64,000 bases of DNA from Massilia sp. 9096. GTDB taxonomy: Bacteria; Pseudomonadota; Gammaproteobacteria; Burkholderiales; Burkholderiaceae_D. Positions 1 through 9,062 of this stretch are shown here, piece after piece. The notes beneath the pieces were generated by a model that worked only from the letters and a program-made list of their open reading frames with translations, made no database searches and was not told the DNA's origin. The DNA lies in contig NZ_JQNN01000001.1 in the NCBI RefSeq assembly GCF_000745265.1, positions 3,038,001-3,102,000 of the forward strand. The letters are read 5' to 3'. Position 1 is the first letter of the stretch. Every line of letters begins with the position of its first letter. Position numbers and translations under genes: made by a program.

Positions 1-179
1 GCATCGTCGCCACCGCACGCCTGTCCGGCCAGGCGCTCGGCGCGGCGCTGGTGGCGTGGTGCCTGGTGCTGTCGCCGCTGCGCGGCACCTTCGATGCGCT
101 CGCCATCGCGGCGGCGCTGGCGCTGATCGGCGCGCTGGTCAGCTTCGCCCGGCTCGGCCTGGGCCGTCCGGCAGCGTGA
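1..179 (+). CDS. MFS exporter, C-terminal end (partial)
   Basis: The open frame enters from the left edge and stops at TGA 177-179, giving the last 58 residues of a membrane protein. It shows a Gly/Ala-rich helix (SGQALGAALVAW), a short loop, a second hydrophobic helix and a basic tail. This fits the last two helices of a 14-TM DHA2-type drug exporter, where the A-R-x-x-G-Q motif is typical. It overlaps the convergent TetR gene by 41 bases. With only the tail visible, the family call is moderate and no substrate can be given. Confidence 0.6.
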   Translation, partial: IVATARLSGQALGAALVAWCLVLSPLRGTFDALAIAAALALIGALVSFARLGLGRPAA

Positions 180-813
180 CCGCCGGGGCTGCGCGCTTGC
201 CGGCGCGCAGCCCTTCTATATAAGGATCGATCACGCACTGGCCCAGCTGCAGCAGGTCGAAGCTGGCGGGATCGAACATCCACGAGCGGATCAGCCCGTC
301 GATCATGGTCCACATCGCCAGCGCCAGCGTGCGCGGATCGGCGCAGAGCTCGATCAGGCCCTTGTCGGCGGCCAGGCGGATGCGCCGCTCGGCGCGCGCC
401 ATCCAGTTGCTCAGGCTGTACTGGCGGCGCCGGCGCACCGCGTCCATCTCGTCGACGAACTCGACCTTCAAGGTGGCGATCTCGAACACACGCCGCGCGC
501 CCGGATCGTCAACGGTGCGGCGCAGTACCGCCAGCAGATAATCGCGCAGGTCGGCCAGCGGGTCGGCCGATTCGGACTGGTCGAGCAGCTGCAGTTCTGC
601 TTCGAGCGGCAGCGTTGCGCGGTCCATCATCGCGTTGAACAGCGCACCCTTGTCGTCGAAATGCCAATAGATCGCACCGCGCGTCACGCCGGCAGCGGTT
701 GCTATATGCTGCAACGTCGTACGTGACACGCCTTGCTCGACAAATAATTGCTCAGCAGCATCCAAAATATTGTCGCGCGTGGCGGCTGCTTCTTCTTTGG
801 TTCTACGGGCCAT
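139..813 (-). CDS. acrR: TetR/AcrR-family repressor of the adjacent RND pump
   Basis: A 224-residue TetR regulator with an N-terminal helix-turn-helix (about residues 10-55, including TRGAIYWHFDDKGALF) and an all-helical ligand domain of the AcrR/TtgR/NalC type. It is transcribed away from the RND operon, and the 157-bp gap holds a palindrome suited to a TetR dimer. By analogy with AcrR and TtgR it should repress both itself and the pump until a drug or solvent binds. The family is clear; its role as local repressor is inferred from position and the operator. Confidence 0.88.
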   Translation of the reverse strand: MARRTKEEAAATRDNILDAAEQLFVEQGVSRTTLQHIATAAGVTRGAIYWHFDDKGALFNAMMDRATLPLEAELQLLDQSESADPLADLRDYLLAVLRRTVDDPGARRVFEIATLKVEFVDEMDAVRRRRQYSLSNWMARAERRIRLAADKGLIELCADPRTLALAMWTMIDGLIRSWMFDPASFDLLQLGQCVIDPYIEGLRAGKRAAPAVTLPDGPGRAGRS

Positions 814-851
814 CAGCCGGCCTCTCCTTTTTCGCGGGGTTCAAACCCTAA

Positions 852-873
852 ACATACACTCATGATAGTATAT
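852..873. promoter_or_regulatory. Probable TetR operator between acrR and acrA
   Basis: An interrupted palindrome is centred on TCATGA (860-865), with outer arms ATAC (854-857) and GTAT (868-871). It is flanked by AAACCC (843-848) and GGGTTT (876-881), which form a second, wider inverted repeat. The ATAC/GTAT arms recall the AcrR and TtgR operators of other proteobacteria. It lies between the divergent start codons, where binding would block both promoters. Binding is inferred. Confidence 0.6.
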
Positions 874-970
874 CCGGGTTTGTTCAAAAGCCAGCGATAA
901 AACCGTTTGCGACGCCAGCGTAGCGCCGCCGGGCGGTTTTGTACTATCTATAACTGAAGGAAGCCATTTA

Positions 971-2305
971 ATGCGCTCTGCCCACTCTTCTTCCCTCTCC
1001 TTGACCAAGGTCGCCGCGAGCACCCTGGTGGCCGTCGCCCTGCTGTCGGCCTGCGGCCACAAGGACGCCGCCCCGGCCGGCGGCGCACCTGGCGGCCCCG
1101 GCGGCAAGATGCCGCCGCCGCAAGTCGGCGTGATCACCGCCAAAGTCCAATCGGTCGCGCTCGAGTCCGAACTGCCTGCGCGCGTCGAAGCCGTGCGCGT
1201 GGCCGAAGTCCGCGCCCGCGTCAACGGCGTGGTGCTCAAGCGCCTGTTTACCGAGGGCAGCATAGTCAAGCAGGGCCAGTCCCTGTTCCAGATCGACCCC
1301 GAGCCTTACCAGGCCCAGCTGAACGCCGCGAACGCCGCAGTGGTCCGCGCCCAGGCCGTGCAAGCGTCCGCCAACGCCACCGCCGAGCGCTACAAGCCGC
1401 TGGTGCAGGCCCAGGCGATCAGCGCCCAGGACTACACCAACGCGGTCGCCACCGCCAAGCAGGCCGCCGCCGACGTCAACTCGGCCCAGGCCCAGGCGCG
1501 CATCGCCAAGATCAACGTCGATTACTCGAACGTGTACGCCCCGATCAGCGGCCGCATCGGCCGCGCCCTGGTCACCGAAGGCGCGCTGGTCTCGGCCACC
1601 GAAGCGACCCAGCTGGCGCTGATCCAGCAGACCGACACGGTCTTCCTGAACATCACCGAATCGGCCGCCGACCTGCAGCGCCTGCGCAAGAACGCCGCCG
1701 ACAAGGGCATGACCTCGGGCGTCCCGGTCACGGTCGTGCGCGACGACGGCACCGACCTCGGCCGCCAGGGCAAGCTGCTGTTCTCCGACATCACCGTCGA
1801 CCCGACCAGCGGCCAGGTGACCCTGCGCGCCCAGATCGCCAACCCGGACCAGGATCTGCTGCCGGGCCAGTACGTGCGCGTGCGCCTGGCGCAGAGCGAA
1901 GTCCCGTCGGCCATCCTGGTGCCGCAGCAGGCCGTCACCCGCGGCGGCGCCCAGGGCGACACCCTGATGGTGATCGGCGCCGACAACAAGCCGGTCCCGC
2001 GTCCGGTCAAGATCGCCTCGCAGAACGGCAGCAACTGGGTCGTCACCGGCGGCCTGCAGGAAGGCGAGAAGGTCATGGTGGACGGCTTCCAGAAACTGCA
2101 GATGCTGCCTCCGGGCACCCCGGTGCAGCCGGTCGCCTGGACCCCGCAGAACGACAACTCGGCCACGGCCAGCGCCGGCAACGCCGCCGCGGCGCCGAAC
2201 GTGAGCGGCGCCAAGGCCACCACCGTCGGCCCGTCGTCGAACACGCCGCAAGCCGGTTCGCCAGCCGCTGGCGCCGCCGCCGGCCCGGGCAACACCCGCC
2301 AGTAA
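971..2305 (+). CDS. acrA: AcrA/MexA-type periplasmic adaptor of an RND multidrug pump
   Basis: A 444-residue membrane-fusion protein. The N-terminus is a lipoprotein signal with lipobox LLSAC (Cys28). It then has the barrel-sandwich/lipoyl half, an alpha-hairpin (about 110-180), the second lipoyl half (YAPISGRIGRALVTEGALV), a beta-barrel and a membrane-proximal domain (LLPGQYVRVRLAQSEVPSAILVPQQAV). The tail beyond about 390 is Ala/Gly/Pro-rich and probably disordered. A GAAGGAAG ribosome site precedes the ATG. It is the first gene of a three-gene operon and links the inner-membrane pump to the outer-membrane channel. Confidence 0.93.
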   Translation: MRSAHSSSLSLTKVAASTLVAVALLSACGHKDAAPAGGAPGGPGGKMPPPQVGVITAKVQSVALESELPARVEAVRVAEVRARVNGVVLKRLFTEGSIVKQGQSLFQIDPEPYQAQLNAANAAVVRAQAVQASANATAERYKPLVQAQAISAQDYTNAVATAKQAAADVNSAQAQARIAKINVDYSNVYAPISGRIGRALVTEGALVSATEATQLALIQQTDTVFLNITESAADLQRLRKNAADKGMTSGVPVTVVRDDGTDLGRQGKLLFSDITVDPTSGQVTLRAQIANPDQDLLPGQYVRVRLAQSEVPSAILVPQQAVTRGGAQGDTLMVIGADNKPVPRPVKIASQNGSNWVVTGGLQEGEKVMVDGFQKLQMLPPGTPVQPVAWTPQNDNSATASAGNAAAAPNVSGAKATTVGPSSNTPQAGSPAAGAAAGPGNTRQ

Positions 2306-2323
2306 TCGATAGGACTCTAGTCA

Positions 2324-5300
2324 ATGGCACGTTTTTTTATTGACCGCCCAATTTTTGCCTGGGTGATCGCGCTGTTCATCATGGTGCTTGGCGGCGTCGC
2401 CATCAAGCAGCTGCCGATCGCGCAATATCCGACCGTGGCGCCGCCGTCGATCGTCGTCAGCGTCGCTTATCCGGGCGCCTCGGCCCAGACCCTCGACGAC
2501 TCGGTCATCTCGGTGATCGAGCGCGAGATGAACGGCTCGCCCGGCATGATCTACATGGAGTCGACCAGCCAGGCCAACGGCACCGGCACCATCACGATCT
2601 CGTACGAGACCGGCACCGACCCCGACCTGGCCCAGGTCGACGTCCAGAACCGCCTGTCGCGCGCGACCCCGCGCCTGCCCGCGGCCGTGACCCAGCAGGG
2701 CGTGCGCGTGGACAAATCGCGTTCGAACTTCCTGCTGTTCACCATCCTCTCCTCGAGCGACCCGAACTGGGACAGCGTGGCGCTGGGCGACTATGCCTCG
2801 CGTAACGTGCTGCCCGAGATCCAGCGCATCAAGGGTGTGGGCCAGGCCCAGCTGTTCGGCACCGAAAGGGCGATGCGCATCTGGATCGATCCGGCCAAGC
2901 TGGTCGGCTTCAACATGTCGCCGAACGACGTCAACAACGCGATCCGCGCCCAGAACGCCCAGGTGGCTTCGGGTACGATCGGCGACCTGCCGCTGGCGCA
3001 GGGCCAGCAGATCACCGCGACCGTGGTCGTGACCGGCCAGCTCAGCACCATCGAGCAGTTCGGCAACATCGTGCTGCGCGCCAACCCGGACGGCTCGACC
3101 GTGCGCCTGAAGGACGTGGCGCGCATCGAGATCGGCGGCCAGGCCTATTCGACGTCGACGCGCCTGAACGGCAAGGTCGCGACCGGTATCGGCGTGCAGT
3201 TGTCGCCGTCCGGTAACGCGCTCGAAACCGCGAACCTGATCAAGGCGCGCATGGCCGAGCTGCAGAAGTACTTCCCGAAGGGCATGCGCTACGACATCCC
3301 GTACGACTCGACCAAGTTCATCCAGGTCTCGATCAGCCAGGTGGTGGAAACCCTGGTCGAAGCGATCATCCTGGTGTTCATCGTGATGTTCATCTTCCTG
3401 CAGAACATCCGCTACACCCTGATCCCGACCATCGTGGTCCCGGTCGCCCTGCTCGGCTCGTTCGCGACCCTGTTCGCGCTGGGCTTCTCGATCAACGTGC
3501 TGACCATGTTCGGCATGGTGCTGGTGATCGGTATCGTGGTCGACGACGCCATCGTGGTGGTGGAGAACGTCGAGCGCATCATGTCCGAGGAAGGCCTGGC
3601 GCCGCTGCCTGCAACCCGCAAGGCGATGGGCCAGATCTCCGGCGCGATCATCGGCGTGACCGTGGTGCTGATCTCGGTGTTCGTGCCGCTGGCCTTCTTC
3701 GCCGGTTCGGTCGGCAACATCTACCGCCAGTTCTCGGCGGTGATGGTGTCCTCGATCGCGTTCTCGGCCTTCCTGGCGCTGTCGCTGACGCCGGCGCTGT
3801 GCGCCACCCTGCTCAAGCCGGTCGAAGCCGGCCACCACATGGAGAAGCGCGGCTTCTTCGGCTGGTTCAACCGCACCTTCAGCACCGGCGCCAAGCGCTA
3901 TGAAGGCATCGTCGGCAAGATCCTCAAGCGCACCGGCCGCGCCTTCGTCGTGTTCGTGCTGCTGATCGGCCTGGTCGGCCTGATCTTCGCGCGCATGCCG
4001 AACTCGTTCCTGCCGAACGAAGACCAGGGCTACGTGATCGCCAACATCCAGCTGCCGCCGGGCGCCACCGCCGAGCGTACCGACGCCGTCCTCAAAGCCA
4101 TGGAAAACTACGTGCTCAAGCAGCCCGAAGTGGCCGACATGGTGGCCGTGACCGGGTTCTCGTTCTCGGGCCAGGGCCAGAACATGGGTCTCGCCTTCAT
4201 CCCGCTGAAATCCTGGGAAGACCGCAAGGGCGCCGGCCAGGCCGCGCAGGACTTCGCCAACCGCGTGACCATGCACATGGGCGCGCTGCGCGACTCGTTC
4301 ATCTTCGTGGTGAGCCCGCCGCCGATCCCCGAACTGGGCCGCGGCACCGGTTTCTCGTTCCGTCTCCAGGACCGCGGCGGCCTCGGCCACGACGCCCTGC
4401 TGCAGGCGCGTAACCAGATGCTGGGAATGGCGATGAAGAACCCGGTCCTGACCGGCATCCGTCCGGAAGGCCTGGAAGACGCGCCGCAGCTGCGCCTGGA
4501 CATCGACCGCGACAAGGCGCAAGCCCTGGGCGTCACGTTCGACGCGATCAATACCGCGCTGTCGACCTCGATTGGTTCGGCATACGTGAACGACTTCCCG
4601 AACGCCGGCCGCCTGCAGCGCGTGATCGTGCAGGCCGATGCGCGCGACCGCATGCAGCCGGAAGACCTGCTGAAGATCAACGCCCTGAACACCAAGGGCC
4701 AGCCGGTGCCGATGTCGGCCTTCGCCACGACGCGCTGGGTCACCGGTCCGATGCAGACCACGCGCTACAACGGCTATCCGGCGATGAGCATCACCGGCGA
4801 CGCCGCTCCGGGCCACTCGACCGGCGACGCGCTGGCCGAGATGCAGAAGATGGCGGCCCAGCTGCCGGCCGGCTTCGCCTACGAATGGACCGGCCAGTCG
4901 CGCGAGGAAATCCTGGCCGGCTCGACCATCTTCGTGCTGATCGCCTTCGCGCTGCTGGCGGTGTTCCTGGCCCTGGCCGCGCTGTACGAATCGTGGTCGA
5001 TCCCGGTCTCGGTGCTGCTGGTGGTGCCGCTCGGCGTGCTCGGCTCGCTGCTGGCCGCGACCATGCGCGGCATGCCGAACGACGTGTACTTCAAGGTCGG
5101 CCTGATCACCGTGATCGGCCTGGCGGCGAAGAACGCGATCCTGATCGTCGAGTTCGCGAAAGACCTGCAGGCGCAGGGCAAGTCGCCGTTCGAGGCCGCG
5201 CTGGAAGCGGCGCACCTGCGCTTCCGCCCGATCATCATGACCTCGCTGGCCTTCATCCTCGGCGTACTGCCGCTGGTGGTGGCGAGCGGCGCCGGCGCGG

Positions 5301-5479
5301 CTTCGCAGCGCGCGATCGGCACCGGCGTGATGGGCGGCATGATCACCGCGACCCTGCTCGGCGTGTTCTTCGTGCCGGCGTTCTTTGTTGTCATTCGCAG
5401 CTTTTTCAAGGGCAGCAAGCGGCAGCAAGACTTGAACACCCATGACGAACAAGAGAGAATTGCTGAATCCAAAACCTGA
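2324..5479 (+). CDS. acrB: AcrB/MexB-type RND multidrug transporter
   Basis: A 1051-residue hydrophobe/amphiphile RND permease, normal in length. It starts with the conserved MARFFIDRPIFAWVIAL helix and has two halves of six transmembrane helices with large periplasmic loops. The proton-relay acidic pair lies in TM4 (VIGIVVDDAIVVVEN, about residues 406-407) and the partner lysine in TM10 (GLAAKNAILIVEF). It exports drugs, detergents and solvents from periplasm and inner leaflet using the proton gradient. It lies 18 bases after the adaptor and overlaps the channel gene by one base (TGATG). Confidence 0.95.
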   Translation: MARFFIDRPIFAWVIALFIMVLGGVAIKQLPIAQYPTVAPPSIVVSVAYPGASAQTLDDSVISVIEREMNGSPGMIYMESTSQANGTGTITISYETGTDPDLAQVDVQNRLSRATPRLPAAVTQQGVRVDKSRSNFLLFTILSSSDPNWDSVALGDYASRNVLPEIQRIKGVGQAQLFGTERAMRIWIDPAKLVGFNMSPNDVNNAIRAQNAQVASGTIGDLPLAQGQQITATVVVTGQLSTIEQFGNIVLRANPDGSTVRLKDVARIEIGGQAYSTSTRLNGKVATGIGVQLSPSGNALETANLIKARMAELQKYFPKGMRYDIPYDSTKFIQVSISQVVETLVEAIILVFIVMFIFLQNIRYTLIPTIVVPVALLGSFATLFALGFSINVLTMFGMVLVIGIVVDDAIVVVENVERIMSEEGLAPLPATRKAMGQISGAIIGVTVVLISVFVPLAFFAGSVGNIYRQFSAVMVSSIAFSAFLALSLTPALCATLLKPVEAGHHMEKRGFFGWFNRTFSTGAKRYEGIVGKILKRTGRAFVVFVLLIGLVGLIFARMPNSFLPNEDQGYVIANIQLPPGATAERTDAVLKAMENYVLKQPEVADMVAVTGFSFSGQGQNMGLAFIPLKSWEDRKGAGQAAQDFANRVTMHMGALRDSFIFVVSPPPIPELGRGTGFSFRLQDRGGLGHDALLQARNQMLGMAMKNPVLTGIRPEGLEDAPQLRLDIDRDKAQALGVTFDAINTALSTSIGSAYVNDFPNAGRLQRVIVQADARDRMQPEDLLKINALNTKGQPVPMSAFATTRWVTGPMQTTRYNGYPAMSITGDAAPGHSTGDALAEMQKMAAQLPAGFAYEWTGQSREEILAGSTIFVLIAFALLAVFLALAALYESWSIPVSVLLVVPLGVLGSLLAATMRGMPNDVYFKVGLITVIGLAAKNAILIVEFAKDLQAQGKSPFEAALEAAHLRFRPIIMTSLAFILGVLPLVVASGAGAASQRAIGTGVMGGMITATLLGVFFVPAFFVVIRSFFKGSKRQQDLNTHDEQERIAESKT

Positions 5480-6909
5480 TGACCACCATGAAACGACTCT
5501 CTTCCCTGCTCCCGCTGACCATGGCCCTGGTCCTGGCCGGCTGTGTGAATCTGGCGCCGAAGTACGAACGTCCGGCGGCGCCGGTCGCGGGCGCATTCCC
5601 GACCGTGGAAGGTACCGTCAACAGCGGTAACCCGGTCGCGCCCCAGGCGCCGGCCAGCATCGCCTGGCAGCACTTCTTCACCGACCAGCGCCTGCAGCAG
5701 CTGATCACGCTGGCGTTGAACAACAACCGCGACCTGCGCGTGGCCGTGCTGAACATCGAGCAGGCGCGCGCCGCCTACCAGATCCAGCGCGCCGGCCAGT
5801 TCCCCGCGATCGGCCTGGGCGCCAGCGCCAACCGCGTCAAGGCCGGCCACGATGCGCCGATCTCGAGCACCTACTCGGCTGGCCTGGCCGTGTCGAGCTT
5901 CGAGCTGGACTTGTTCGGGCGCCTGCGCAACCTGACCGAAGCAGCCCAGGCGCAGTTCCTGGCCACCGAGGAGTCGCGCAAGACGGTGCAGATCAGCCTG
6001 ATCTCGCAGGTGGCCAACACCTACCTGACCTTCCTGGCCGACCAGGAGCTGCTCGACCTGACCCAGCAGACCCTGAAGACGCGCGAGGATTCGCTGCGCC
6101 TGACCCAGCTGCGCTTCGACAACGGCGTCGCTTCGCGCCTCGAACTCGACCAGGCGGTCTCGCTGGTCGAGCAGGCCCGCACCACGCTGGCCCAGGCCCA
6201 GCGCCAGCGCGCTCAGGACCTGAACCTGCTGACGCTGCTGATCGGCCAGCCGATTCCGGACAACCTGCCGCAAGGCCTGACGCTGGCCGACACCAACCTG
6301 CCGGACCTGCCGGCCGGGCTGCCGTCGGACCTGCTGGCGACCCGTCCGGACGTGCGTTCGGCCGAGCAGCAGCTGGTCGCCGCCAACGCCGACATCGGCG
6401 CGGCGCGCGCCAACTTCTTCCCGCGCATCACGCTGACGGGCGAAGCCGGCGGCATCAGCAACCAGCTCTCCAACCTGACCAGCAACGGCCTGGGCTGGAG
6501 CTTCGCGCCGTCGGTGGTGCTGCCGATCTTCGACTTCGGCCGCAACCGCGCCGGCCTCGAGAGCGCACGCGCCCAGCGTGACATCTCGGTGGCGCAGTAC
6601 GAGAAGAGCATCCAGACCGCGTTCCGCGAAGTCGCCGACGCGCTGGCCGGCCAGGCGACCTACGCCGCCCAGCTGCGCGCGCAGCAGGCGGTGGCGCAGG
6701 CCGAGGCCGACCGCTTCAAGCTGTCCGACCTGCAGTACCGCAACGGCATCTCCAGCCAGCTCGACCTGCTGGACGCCCAGCGCTCGCTGTTCACCGCCCA
6801 GCAGCAGTCGATCGAAGCCAACCTGGCGCGCCTGCAGAACCAGGTGGTGCTGTACCGCGTACTCGGCGGCGGCTGGATCGAGCCGGGGCAGCAGACCGCG
6901 GCGCGCTGA
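5479..6909 (+). CDS. oprM: OprM/NodT-type outer-membrane efflux channel lipoprotein
   Basis: A 476-residue TolC-like factor with lipobox LAGC (Cys22 from the first ATG) followed by NLAPKYERP, typical of NodT-family lipoproteins. Two repeats of long coiled helices and short barrel strands follow. The second contains the signature ATRPDVRSAEQQL and IFDFGRNRAGLE. It supplies the outer-membrane tunnel for the pump. The ATG at 5479 overlaps the acrB stop codon, so translation is coupled; ATG 5488 is an alternative start inside the same signal peptide. A strong terminator follows within 40 bases. Confidence 0.93.
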   Translation: MTTMKRLSSLLPLTMALVLAGCVNLAPKYERPAAPVAGAFPTVEGTVNSGNPVAPQAPASIAWQHFFTDQRLQQLITLALNNNRDLRVAVLNIEQARAAYQIQRAGQFPAIGLGASANRVKAGHDAPISSTYSAGLAVSSFELDLFGRLRNLTEAAQAQFLATEESRKTVQISLISQVANTYLTFLADQELLDLTQQTLKTREDSLRLTQLRFDNGVASRLELDQAVSLVEQARTTLAQAQRQRAQDLNLLTLLIGQPIPDNLPQGLTLADTNLPDLPAGLPSDLLATRPDVRSAEQQLVAANADIGAARANFFPRITLTGEAGGISNQLSNLTSNGLGWSFAPSVVLPIFDFGRNRAGLESARAQRDISVAQYEKSIQTAFREVADALAGQATYAAQLRAQQAVAQAEADRFKLSDLQYRNGISSQLDLLDAQRSLFTAQQQSIEANLARLQNQVVLYRVLGGGWIEPGQQTAAR

Positions 6910-6945
6910 CCCGGCGCACGCACCCCGCACGATTGAGGTGCCCCA

Positions 6946-7006
6946 ACCGGGGCCGGTCGGCGATTTCGGTATGATGAAATCGCAGGCCGGCCCCGGTCTT
7001 TTTTTT
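6946..7006 (+). terminator. Rho-independent terminator of the RND operon
   Basis: Two perfect 11-base arms (6946-6956 ACCGGGGCCGG and 6987-6997) enclose a second inner stem (GCGATTTC 6960-6967 paired with GAAATCGC 6976-6983). A run of eight T residues follows at 6999-7006. It lies 36 bases after the oprM stop codon. Confidence 0.9.
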
Positions 7007-7083
7007 ACGCTCGCCTGGGCGTTCATGTTGGCGTGGGCCAGCCCGTTTGCGGCCGGCCGCCCTTCGCGCCGGCGCGCCGGATC

Positions 7084-8067
7084 ATGCGCTCCTTTCTACG
7101 AGACCACTGGAAAGCCATTGTCGTCATCCTCCTGCTGGTCGTGCTGGCGACCTTCACCGTGAAACCGGGCGCCGCACCGGTCGCGCCTTCGCTCGCCGAT
7201 CGCCTGCGCGCGCACGTGCAGGCGATCGCGTCCGAGGAACACAACACCGCCAACCCGCAGCAGCTCGAACAGGCCGCGCGCTACATCGAGACCGCGCTGC
7301 GCGCAGAAGGCTACGCCATCCATCGCCAGGAATACAAAGCCGGCGGGCAGAAGGTGCGCAACATCGAGGTGTCGGTCGCCAACGTCGCGCCGCATCAAAA
7401 GCCGGCGCGCATCTTCATCGTTGGCGCACACTACGATTCCGCACCGGGTGCGCCGGGTGCCAACGACAACGGCAGCGGCACGGCGGCGGTGCTGGAACTG
7501 GCGCGCCTGCTCAAGACGCTGAGCCCGAGCCAGGGCACCGAGATCAAGTTCGTCTTTTTCGTCAACGAAGAGCCGCCCTGGTTCATGGGCAGCGAGATGG
7601 GCAGCATGCAGCACGCGCGCCAATTGCATGCCGACGGCATGAACGTGGCCGGCGCGCTGATCCTCGAAACCATCGGCTGGTACTCGCAGCAGCGCCACAG
7701 CCAGCAGCTGCCGCCGGGCCTCGAGGGACGCTATCCGGACACCGGCAACTTCATCGCTTTCGTGGGCACGCTGCAGTCGTCGCGCCTGGTCCAGCAGGCG
7801 CTGGCGGCGTTCCGGGGCGCCTCCGACTTCCCGGCCCACGGCCTGGCGGCGCCGGACTACGTGCAGGGCGTGACGCTGTCCGACCACGCGTCGTATAACC
7901 GCTTCGGCTACCCGGCGATCATGATCACCGACACCGCCTTCATGCGCTATCCCTACTACCACACCGCCGACGACACGCCCGACAAGGTCGACTACGACAG
8001 CGTCGCACGCGTGGTGAGCGGCCTGGCCCACACGATCGAAGCGCTGGCCGCCGGCCAGCAAAGCTGA
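7084..8067 (+). CDS. M28-family zinc aminopeptidase, membrane-anchored or exported
   Basis: A 327-residue protein with an N-terminal hydrophobic segment (about 11-25, IVVILLLVVLATFTV) that should anchor it in the inner membrane or act as an uncleaved signal, placing the enzyme in the periplasm. The two-zinc M28 pattern is visible: GAHYDS (His116 and Asp118), GANDNGSG, the catalytic FVNEEPPWF, a later Asp region and YYHTADDTPDKV near the end. It should release N-terminal residues from peptides. ATG 7084 is preferred over an upstream in-frame start because it begins at the membrane segment. A HAD gene follows after 11 bases, probably in one transcript. Confidence 0.85.
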   Translation: MRSFLRDHWKAIVVILLLVVLATFTVKPGAAPVAPSLADRLRAHVQAIASEEHNTANPQQLEQAARYIETALRAEGYAIHRQEYKAGGQKVRNIEVSVANVAPHQKPARIFIVGAHYDSAPGAPGANDNGSGTAAVLELARLLKTLSPSQGTEIKFVFFVNEEPPWFMGSEMGSMQHARQLHADGMNVAGALILETIGWYSQQRHSQQLPPGLEGRYPDTGNFIAFVGTLQSSRLVQQALAAFRGASDFPAHGLAAPDYVQGVTLSDHASYNRFGYPAIMITDTAFMRYPYYHTADDTPDKVDYDSVARVVSGLAHTIEALAAGQQS

Positions 8068-8078
8068 AGGAGACTTCG

Positions 8079-8813
8079 ATGAGCGATCCCGCGGATTTCA
8101 GCCAGCTCCAGCTGCTCGGCTTCGACGTGTTCGGCACCGTGGTCGACTGGCGCTCGGGCGTGGCGCGCGCCGCCGCGCCCTTCCTCGCGCGCCACGGCAT
8201 CGACGCCGAACCGCACGTCTTCGCCGATGCCTGGCGCGCGCGCTACCAGCCGGCGATGGAAACCGTGCGCAGCGGCGCGCGGCCCTGGACCAGACTCGAC
8301 GTGCTCAACCGCGAGAACCTCGAGGATGTGCTGGCCCGGTATGGGGTCGAGCCGGACGCCATCCCGGCCGCCGAGCTCGATGAACTGAACCGCGCCTGGG
8401 AGCGCCTCGATCCCTGGCCCGAGGCGCTCGAGGGCCTGGCGCGCCTGAAGCGCCGTTTCGCCATCGCGCCGGTGTCGAACGGTTCCATCGGCGGCATGCT
8501 GCGCCTGGCGCGCTTCGGCGGCCTGCCCTGGGACGTGCTGCTGGGCGCCGAGATGGCGCGCGACTACAAGCCCAAGCCCGAGGTCTACCTGGCCTCGATC
8601 GCCGCGGCCGGTTACGCGCCCGCCGAGGTTGCGATGGTCGCCGCCCACAACCAGGACCTGGCCGCCGCGCGCGCGCTCGGCCTCAAGACCATCTTCGTGC
8701 GCCGCCCGCACGAGCACGGCCCGCGCCAGACCACCGACCTGCACGTCGAGCAGGACTGGGACGTGGTCGCCGACAGCCTGCTCGAGGTGGCGGACGCGCT
8801 CGGCTGTCCCTGA
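8079..8813 (+). CDS. Haloacid dehalogenase type II (HAD superfamily)
   Basis: A 244-residue HAD enzyme with motif I FDVFGTVVDW (nucleophile Asp about residue 15), motif II VSNGS, motif III lysine in YKPKPEVYL, and motif IV VAAHNQDLAAARALG. The FDVFGT and AAHNxDL signatures are those of L-2-haloacid dehalogenases rather than phosphatases. The expected reaction is hydrolysis of 2-haloalkanoates, although many such homologues have unknown natural substrates. An AAGGAG ribosome site precedes the ATG. It follows the M28 gene closely. Confidence 0.85.
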   Translation: MSDPADFSQLQLLGFDVFGTVVDWRSGVARAAAPFLARHGIDAEPHVFADAWRARYQPAMETVRSGARPWTRLDVLNRENLEDVLARYGVEPDAIPAAELDELNRAWERLDPWPEALEGLARLKRRFAIAPVSNGSIGGMLRLARFGGLPWDVLLGAEMARDYKPKPEVYLASIAAAGYAPAEVAMVAAHNQDLAAARALGLKTIFVRRPHEHGPRQTTDLHVEQDWDVVADSLLEVADALGCP

Positions 8814-9062
8814 TCGGCGTTCTCCCGAACACGGGCACACCGCCTGGCCTTCGGCAAGGAACGTGCGCCGATGGTGTTCGGCTGGATCTGCAACAGCGCC
8901 GTGACCCCGGCCAGACATCGACAAGGTATGCAAAACGCGTACTTACGCGTGTCGATTCGCCACAGAACATCGAAAAAACACATAAAGTTTCCAGCTGGAC
9001 ATAAATGGCGAATAAACTGTTGCCATCCAGAATATCCAGCTCCGTTCGACACGCCCAGAGAC
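8814..9062 (+). other. Intergenic leader of the chemoreceptor gene
   Basis: This 249-base gap is more AT-rich than its neighbours, especially 8965-9020, and should hold the chemoreceptor promoter. A TAAAGTTT box at 8983-8990 resembles a sigma-28 minus-35 element, but no matching minus-10 lies at the usual 11-base spacing. I saw no gene in it. Confidence 0.35.

Noticed and set aside
2321..5596. A 1091-codon open frame antisense to acrB
   Set aside because: It mirrors the codon positions of a clear RND gene in GC-rich DNA; its protein is low-complexity His/Arg/Gln-rich with no domain. The same applies to long antisense frames over the ABC genes (25198-28506) and fliD (48103-50757).
6971..7162. 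Small protein starting inside the RND operon terminator
   Set aside because: The frame runs through the hairpin and T-run and then out of frame into the M28 gene; no ribosome site or homology.
8983..9015. Sigma-28 promoter for the chemoreceptor gene
   Set aside because: TAAAGTTT is a good minus-35, but the only GCGAATAA lies 17 bases away instead of about 11, so the pair does not fit.
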